From assembly GCF_032463525.1 (NCBI RefSeq), contig NZ_CP135971.1:2108001-2172000 (forward strand): a stretch of DNA of 64,000 nt, in the 5' to 3' direction. This document shows positions 57,387 to 64,000 of this stretch, piece by piece. This stretch comes from Pseudomonas sp. DTU_2021_1001937_2_SI_NGA_ILE_001 (GTDB taxonomy: Bacteria > Pseudomonadota > Gammaproteobacteria > Pseudomonadales > Pseudomonadaceae). Every line of letters begins with the position of its first letter. The first letter of the stretch is position 1. The notes under the pieces are model-generated. The model did no database searches. It was not told the DNA's origin and saw only the letters and a list, made by a program, of their open reading frames with translations. The translations under genes and the position numbers were made by a program.

Positions 57387-59966
57387 ATGAACAAAGCCAT
57401 TACCGACCTGTCCGCCCACACCCCCATGATGCAGCAATACTGGAAGCTCAAGAACCAGCATCCAGACCAGCTGATGTTCTACCGCATGGGCGACTTCTAC
57501 GAGATTTTCTACGAAGACGCGAAGAAAGCCGCCAAGTTGCTGGACATCACCCTCACCGCCCGCGGTCAGTCCGCCGGGCAGAGCATCCCGATGTGCGGCA
57601 TCCCCTTTCACTCGCTGGAAGGCTATCTCGCCCGGCTGGTGAAGCTGGGTGAGTCGGTGGTGATCTGCGAGCAGATCGGCGACCCGGCCACCAGCAAGGG
57701 TCCGGTGGAGCGCCAGGTGGTGCGTATCATCACGCCGGGCACGGTGAGTGACGAAGCACTGCTCGACGAGCGCCGCGACAACCTGCTGGCCGCCCTGCTG
57801 GGTGACGAGCGCCTGTTCGGCCTGGCAGTGCTCGACATCACCAGTGGTCAGTTCAGCGTTCAGGAAATCGTTGGCTGGGAAAACCTGCTGGCCGAGCTGG
57901 AACGTATCAATCCGGTGGAGCTGCTGATCCCCGACGACTGGCCGCAAGGCCTGCCGGCCGAGAAGCGCCGTGGTTCGCGGCGCCGAGCCCCGTGGGACTT
58001 CGAGCGCGACTCGGCACACAAGAGCCTGTGCCAGCAGTTCGGCACCCAGGACCTGAAGGGCTTCGGCTGCGAAACCCTGACCCTGGCCATTGGTGCCGCC
58101 GGCTGCCTGCTGGCCTACGCCAAGGAAACCCAGCGTACCGCCCTGCCGCACCTGCGCAGCCTGCGTCACGAGCGCATGGACGACACGGTGATCCTCGACG
58201 GCGCCAGCCGCCGCAACCTGGAGCTGGACACCAACCTGGCCGGTGGCCGCGACAACACTCTGCTGTCGGTCATGGACCGCTGCCAGACCGCGATGGGCAC
58301 GCGCTTGCTGATCCGCTGGCTGAATCGTCCACTGCGCGACCTGCCGGTCATTCAGGCTCGGCAGAGCGCCATCAGTTGCTTCCTGGACCGCTACCGCTTC
58401 GAAGGCCTGCAACCGCAGCTCAAGGACATTGGCGATATCGAGCGTATCCTAGCGCGTATCGGCCTGCGCAACGCCCGCCCGCGAGACCTGGCACGCCTGC
58501 GCGACGCACTGACCGCCCTGCCCCAGCTGCAGGACGCCATGGCTGACCTTGAAGCCCCACACCTGCAACAGCTGGCGCGTACCGCCGGGACCTACCCTGA
58601 ACTGGCCGACCTGCTGCAAAGGGCGATCATCGACAATCCGCCTGCGGTAATCCGTGACGGTGGCGTACTCAAGACCGGTTTCGATGCCGAACTGGACGAG
58701 CTGCAGTCGCTGAGCGAGAACGCCGGCCAGTTCCTCATCGACCTGGAGGCACGCGAGAAAGCCCGTACCGGCCTGGCCAACCTGAAAGTCGGCTACAACC
58801 GCGTACACGGCTACTACATCGAGCTGCCGACCAAACAGGCCGAACAGGCTCCGGCCGATTACATCCGCCGCCAGACCCTCAAGGGTGCCGAGCGTTTCAT
58901 CACTCCCGAGCTGAAAGAATTCGAAGACAAGGCGCTGTCGGCCAAGAGCCGCGCCCTGGCACGGGAGAAGATGCTCTACGAGGCGCTGCTCGAAGACCTC
59001 ATCGGTCACCTTGCACCACTGCAGGACACCGCCGCGGCACTGGCCGAACTGGACGTGCTGAGCAACCTCGCCGAGCGGGCACTGAACCTCGACCTGAACT
59101 GCCCGAGCTTCGTCGCCGAACCGTGCATGAAGATCGAGCAGGGTCGCCACCCGGTCGTCGAGCAGGTGCTGTCCAGCCCCTTCGTGGCCAACGACCTGGC
59201 CCTGGACGACAACACCCGCATGCTGGTCATCACCGGTCCGAACATGGGCGGTAAATCGACCTACATGCGCCAGACCGCGCTGATCGTGCTGCTGGCCCAC
59301 ATCGGTAGTTTCGTCCCCGCGGCCCGCTGCGAGCTGTCGCTGGTCGACCGCATCTTCACCCGCATCGGCTCCAGTGACGACCTGGCCGGCGGCCGCTCGA
59401 CCTTCATGGTGGAGATGAGCGAAACGGCGAACATCCTGCACAACGCCACCGACCGTAGCCTGGTGCTGATGGACGAAGTAGGCCGCGGCACCAGCACCTT
59501 CGACGGCCTGTCGCTGGCCTGGGCTGCGGCAGAATGTCTTGCCCAGCTGCGCGCCTACACCCTGTTCGCTACGCATTACTTCGAGCTGACCGTGCTGCCG
59601 GAAAGCGAACCGCTGGTCGCCAACGTGCACCTGAACGCCACCGAGCACAACGAACGAATCGTGTTCCTGCATCGTGTGCTGCCAGGCCCCGCCAGCCAGA
59701 GCTACGGCCTGGCCGTGGCCCAACTGGCCGGGGTTCCGGGCCGTGTCATCAACCGTGCCAAAGAGCATCTGCAGCGCCTGGAGACCACCAGCCTGCCTCA
59801 CGAGCAGCCCAAGGCCAAACCCGGCAAGCCGGCAGCGCCGATGCAGAGCGACCTGTTCGCCAGCCTGCCGCACCCGGTGCTGGAAGAACTGGGGCGGCTG
59901 AAACCCGATGACCTGACACCCCGCCAGGCGCTGGATCTGCTGTATTCATTGCAAACACGGCTGTGA
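57387..59966 (+). CDS. mutS: DNA mismatch repair protein MutS
   Basis: 859 residues. The mismatch-binding FYE wedge is in [16 protein letters not shown] near the N-terminus. The ATPase has Walker [10 protein letters not shown] and Walker B-type [13 protein letters not shown], and the C-terminal tail carries the tetramer/beta-clamp region. It recognises mispairs and starts repair with MutL. Full length, no frame damage, so a hypermutator state from this gene is not indicated. Confidence 0.98.
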   Translation: MNKAITDLSAHTPMMQQYWKLKNQHPDQLMFYRMGDFYEIFYEDAKKAAKLLDITLTARGQSAGQSIPMCGIPFHSLEGYLARLVKLGESVVICEQIGDPATSKGPVERQVVRIITPGTVSDEALLDERRDNLLAALLGDERLFGLAVLDITSGQFSVQEIVGWENLLAELERINPVELLIPDDWPQGLPAEKRRGSRRRAPWDFERDSAHKSLCQQFGTQDLKGFGCETLTLAIGAAGCLLAYAKETQRTALPHLRSLRHERMDDTVILDGASRRNLELDTNLAGGRDNTLLSVMDRCQTAMGTRLLIRWLNRPLRDLPVIQARQSAISCFLDRYRFEGLQPQLKDIGDIERILARIGLRNARPRDLARLRDALTALPQLQDAMADLEAPHLQQLARTAGTYPELADLLQRAIIDNPPAVIRDGGVLKTGFDAELDELQSLSENAGQFLIDLEAREKARTGLANLKVGYNRVHGYYIELPTKQAEQAPADYIRRQTLKGAERFITPELKEFEDKALSAKSRALAREKMLYEALLEDLIGHLAPLQDTAAALAELDVLSNLAERALNLDLNCPSFVAEPCMKIEQGRHPVVEQVLSSPFVANDLALDDNTRMLVITGPNMGGKSTYMRQTALIVLLAHIGSFVPAARCELSLVDRIFTRIGSSDDLAGGRSTFMVEMSETANILHNATDRSLVLMDEVGRGTSTFDGLSLAWAAAECLAQLRAYTLFATHYFELTVLPESEPLVANVHLNATEHNERIVFLHRVLPGPASQSYGLAVAQLAGVPGRVINRAKEHLQRLETTSLPHEQPKAKPGKPAAPMQSDLFASLPHPVLEELGRLKPDDLTPRQALDLLYSLQTRL

Positions 59967-60269
59967 CGGCAAGCGTAACAAGCTGTTAGAATCCGGCGCG
60001 GTTTTCGGGTGCTCTCAGCAATCAGTCTGATCGAGCCATCGCACGAACCACCAGCCGCGTGAAAGCGCAGCAAACCCGGGGTCGAGCGGCAGGCGGGCCT
60101 GACCAACCCGCCTGTTGGGCCGTTTACCCGCCGGCTGATGAGCGCATGAATCGCGACGCTGCCCATCCGCCCTTGAACGATGTGTTTTCGCACGGTTTGG
60201 TGTAATAGCCGAGCCCGGCATGCCTGTCTGATATGGCGATGCTGTCGCCGCCTGAGGAGAAAATTAGAA
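59967..60269. other. Intergenic region between mutS and fdxA
   Basis: 303 bp with no gene, repeat or clear hairpin terminator that I can support; it must contain the fdxA promoter. Confidence 0.5.
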
Positions 60270-60593
60270 ATGACCTTCGTCGTCACCGACAACTGCATCA
60301 AGTGCAAGTACACCGACTGCGTAGAAGTCTGTCCGGTGGACTGCTTCTACGAAGGCCCGAATTTCCTGGTGATTCACCCGGATGAGTGCATCGATTGCGC
60401 ACTCTGCGAGCCTGAGTGCCCGGCCCAAGCCATTTTCTCCGAAGACGAGATCCCGGCTGGCATGGAAAACTTCATCGAACTCAATGCCGAACTGGCAGAA
60501 ATCTGGCCCAACATCACCGAGCGCAAAGACCCACTGCCCGATGCGGCAGATTGGGATGGCAAGACTGGCAAGATCGCCGATCTGCAGCGTTGA
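60270..60593 (+). CDS. fdxA: Seven-iron ferredoxin FdxA
   Basis: 107 residues from the ATG at 60270, with GAGGAG 11 nt before it. The N-terminal cysteines ([17 protein letters not shown]) and the second set ([12 protein letters not shown]) bind one [3Fe-4S] and one [4Fe-4S] cluster, as in Azotobacter ferredoxin I. It is a low-potential electron carrier and a possible partner of Fpr encoded 10 kb away. Confidence 0.96.
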   Translation: MTFVVTDNCIKCKYTDCVEVCPVDCFYEGPNFLVIHPDECIDCALCEPECPAQAIFSEDEIPAGMENFIELNAELAEIWPNITERKDPLPDAADWDGKTGKIADLQR

Positions 60594-60596
60594 TCC

Positions 60597-60619
60597 GAAA
60601 GGCCCCATGTGGGCCTTTC
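60597..60619 (+). terminator. Terminator of fdxA
   Basis: Stem GAAAGGCCC / GGGCCTTTC with a CATGT loop, 4 nt after the fdxA stop. Confidence 0.8.
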
Positions 60620-60647
60620 GTGTTATAGAGCCCCATTTTCAATGGGC

Positions 60648-60780
60648 AAAAAAAAGGGGCGGTATAACCGCCCACATTTTTTCCCTAATCCATTCGATCC
60701 CTTTCATCGTCCTGATGAAACGCCTCCTGCGTGATCCTTGAAAGCCTGCTTCCTTGTAGGCCCGTGCCACTCCGTCGACA
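60648..60780 (-). ncRNA. rsmZ: RsmZ, CsrA/RsmA-sequestering small RNA
   Basis: It is read on the minus strand from about 60780 (TGTCGACGG, the usual RsmZ start) to a terminator at 60657-60673 (GGGCGGT/ACCGCCC) followed by eight T. About 130 nt hold eight GGA motifs. One is displayed in a perfect hairpin loop, TTCATC-AGGAC-GATGAA (60703-60719). RsmZ titrates RsmA/RsmE and so releases translation of secondary-metabolism and biofilm genes. A TATTAT -10 lies at 60794-60789. The place between fdxA and rpoS is its conserved locus in Pseudomonas. Confidence 0.92.
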
Positions 60781-61064
60781 CAGTTCCGATAATAATGTTT
60801 TTTCCCCTTGGCGCAATGCCCTCGTGTCGAGACAAAAACGCCAAAAAAGCGCATTAAAAGATAAAAACCCTTGAAAATCATAACGATAAGAAAGATTTAC
60901 AGTATATCAAGGCAATGAATTTACAGCCTCAAACAACACTTGCTTACAGTTTAAGTAAGCAATGGCTTACACATCCAGATACCCGAACACGGAAAGTTAA
61001 AAAAATTAAACCCGAAATATATGCAATTGTAAGAACACGTTCATCAATGTGTGCTCAGCATAAA
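60781..61064. other. rsmZ promoter region and rpoS downstream region
   Basis: AT-rich, gene-free stretch that carries the rsmZ promoter and its upstream GacA site. No protein frame with a ribosome site was found. Confidence 0.6.
60954..60971 (-). promoter_or_regulatory. GacA upstream activating sequence of rsmZ
   Basis: On the minus strand TGTAAGCCATTGCTTACT matches the TGTAAG-N6-CTTACA consensus at all but the last base. Its centre is about 182 bp upstream of the rsmZ start, the distance known for GacA-controlled rsm genes. Confidence 0.85.
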
Positions 61065-61102
61065 AAAGCCGATATCGACAGACGGCTATCGATATCGGCT
61101 TT
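61065..61102 (-). terminator. Terminator of rpoS
   Basis: A 14-bp perfect stem AAAGCCGATATCGA / TCGATATCGGCTTT is followed on the minus strand by TTTTTTA, 15 nt after the rpoS stop. Confidence 0.92.
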
Positions 61103-61116
61103 GGCTCTTGCAACGC

Positions 61117-62127
<1,011 letters not shown>

Positions 62128-62193
62128 TGTTATAGTCCTTTGGTGAGTTCGACCTCAAGCTCCAGTGTCACCTGATTTCCGTGGCAACACTTG

Positions 62194-62224
62194 AGCCTGT
62201 TCCTATCTACGCCAGGAACAGGCT
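62194..62224 (-). promoter_or_regulatory. Hairpin between nlpD and rpoS
   Basis: An 11-bp perfect stem AGCCTGTTCCT / AGGAACAGGCT with a 9-nt loop lies 9 nt after nlpD and 67 nt before rpoS. No T-run follows. It is part of any rpoS message begun inside nlpD, so it may shape the rpoS leader or end nlpD transcripts. Confidence 0.65.
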
Positions 62225-62232
62225 GACAATGT

Positions 62233-63105
62233 TCAACGCTTTGGCAGGAATTGCAGTGGATCTACAGGCTTACCTTGTCGGCGAATCTCGAAATGCAGTT
62301 TCACCCGGTCAGTTCCTGTTGACCCCATCTCGGCAATCGTCTGCCCAGCCTTGACCTGTTGCCCTTCCCGTACCAATAGCCTGCGATTGTGACCGTAGGC
62401 GCTGACGTAGGTATCGCTGTGTTTGATGATTATCAGTTCGCCGTAGCCCCGTAATCCACTTCCGGCGTAAACAACCGAACCATCAGACGCGGCTAAAACA
62501 GGCTGTCCCAAATCTCCCGCGATATCAATGCCTTTATTCAAACTACCGTTTGAAGAAAATTTACCTATCAAAACGCCACTAGCCGGCCATGCCCAGCCGC
62601 TCGGCGAACGCTCTGCAGCGCCTGCCGGTGTGCTGGCAGCCGGCGGGATGACCACCGGTGTAACAGCCACCGGTTTGGAAATGACCGTGGTCTTTACAGA
62701 GCCGGAACTGCTGGTCGTGGTCGAACTGGTCGAGGTGCTGGGCACCGGCCGACTCGTAGCAGCAGCCACGACGGGGGCACCTTCGGAGCGGCCATCGAAA
62801 CGGATTGTCTGCCCCGGACGGATGGTATAGGGCTCGGGAATCTGGTTGCGGGCCGCCAGCGCTTTCCAGTCCCAGCCATAGCGGAAGGCGATGGAAAACA
62901 GCGTATCGCCCCGTTTGACCACGTACTGCCCGGTGGTAACCGCCGGGCGCTGCGCGACCTGGTTGCCGTTGCGGTCCACCACGCGCACGCCACCGGAGGG
63001 CGAACTGGCGCAGCCGGCCAGCAGGACGCTGAAGGCAATGCCAAGAACGAGATGCTGAAAGCCTGTCATCGATGATCCAAGCTGCCGAATGCCCCTGAGA
63101 CTCAC
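62233..63105 (-). CDS. nlpD: NlpD-type LysM/M23 lipoprotein
   Basis: 290 residues from a GTG at 63105, chosen for the GGGAG 6 nt before it; an ATG 12 codons later has a weaker site. The lipobox is LGIAFSVLLAGCASS. A LysM domain (YVVKRGDTLFSIAFRYGWDW) binds peptidoglycan, and after a Ser/Thr-rich linker comes an M23 peptidase fold (GIDIAGDLGQPVLAAS, YGHNRRLLVREGQ, KLHFEIR). The first zinc His of active M23 enzymes (HxGxD) is replaced by Asn-Lys (LNKGIDIAG), as in NlpD/EnvC activators. It probably stimulates amidases at the septum rather than cutting itself. Confidence 0.94.
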   Translation of the reverse strand: MSLRGIRQLGSSMTGFQHLVLGIAFSVLLAGCASSPSGGVRVVDRNGNQVAQRPAVTTGQYVVKRGDTLFSIAFRYGWDWKALAARNQIPEPYTIRPGQTIRFDGRSEGAPVVAAATSRPVPSTSTSSTTTSSSGSVKTTVISKPVAVTPVVIPPAASTPAGAAERSPSGWAWPASGVLIGKFSSNGSLNKGIDIAGDLGQPVLAASDGSVVYAGSGLRGYGELIIIKHSDTYVSAYGHNRRLLVREGQQVKAGQTIAEMGSTGTDRVKLHFEIRRQGKPVDPLQFLPKR

Positions 63106-63288
63106 CCGCCACTCCCTTTACCGGTGACTGAATTGAAAGACGCCAAGTTGTGCAGAAACAATCGAGAACCGCCCTTTAGTCTGAGATGAAACGAGGCCTG
63201 AAGCCGCGGGGCCTGCCTGATAATGCCACGCTGCCAGCTTCTGGCTGCTCGATAGACCGGCGCGGCTGTGCAGAATTCACTGCAGCGC

Positions 63289-64000
<712 letters not shown>

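Overview
This 64 kb window is chromosomal DNA from a Pseudomonas, most probably a member of the P. putida/P. fluorescens lineage. The coding sequence is GC-rich and almost gap-free. Gene order matches Pseudomonas core blocks: queC-queE-cpoB-pal-tolBARQ-ybgC-ruvBAC-yebC-aspS-dps-slyX-oprD-proS, mprF-virJ-kup-rimO, fpr/finR-dgkA-erdR, and recX-recA-pncC / mutS-fdxA-rsmZ-rpoS-nlpD-pcm-surE. No prophage, CRISPR array, complete insertion sequence or secretion system is visible.

Layout. 1-5.2 kb: the end of a DUF1028 protein coupled to an ArgE-like deacetylase, then a chemoreceptor with a likely sigma-28 promoter and a PrpF-family isomerase. 5.2-14.7 kb: a complete mannitol/polyol operon (mtlE-F-G-K-D-Y-Z, minus strand) preceded by its AraC-type regulator mtlR. 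It imports the polyol through an ABC transporter, oxidises it to the ketose and phosphorylates the product. Its leader carries a match to the Hfq/Crc CA motif. 14.8-16.6 kb: an accessory stretch with two orphan small genes and a 260-bp non-coding element bounded by perfect 17-bp inverted repeats, lying beside tRNA-Lys.

16.6-36.8 kb: queuosine precursor genes, the whole Tol-Pal envelope operon with ybgC and cpoB, the ruvCAB resolvasome, yebC, aspS, a small ribbon-helix-helix protein, dps, a membrane-anchored cold-shock protein, slyX, a HIT protein, an OprD-family porin with a long leader and a good sigma-54 promoter match, proS and a lipoprotein. 36.8-48.8 kb: dinB, two tandem initiator tRNAs each with its own promoter and terminator, the aminoacyl-phosphatidylglycerol synthase/hydrolase pair mprF-virJ, kup, rimO, a GNAT protein, an RsuA-type pseudouridine synthase lacking the usual catalytic Asp, a DUF1456 protein and trmO.

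48.8-64 kb: the divergent fpr/finR redox pair, a REP pair, dgkA, erdR, tapT, a PA3611-like secreted protein, a LOG-family protein, recX-recA with a LexA box, pncC, mutS, fdxA, the sRNA rsmZ with its upstream GacA site, rpoS, nlpD, pcm and the last codons of surE.

Most of the window is well-known housekeeping. I do not see a convincing new multi-gene system. The items most worth following are the inverted-repeat element at 16 kb, the altered pseudouridine synthase, the fused membrane/cold-shock protein, and several regulatory sites (GacA site and rsmZ, sigma-54 porin promoter, CA motif in the mtl leader, hairpins between mtlE and mtlF).
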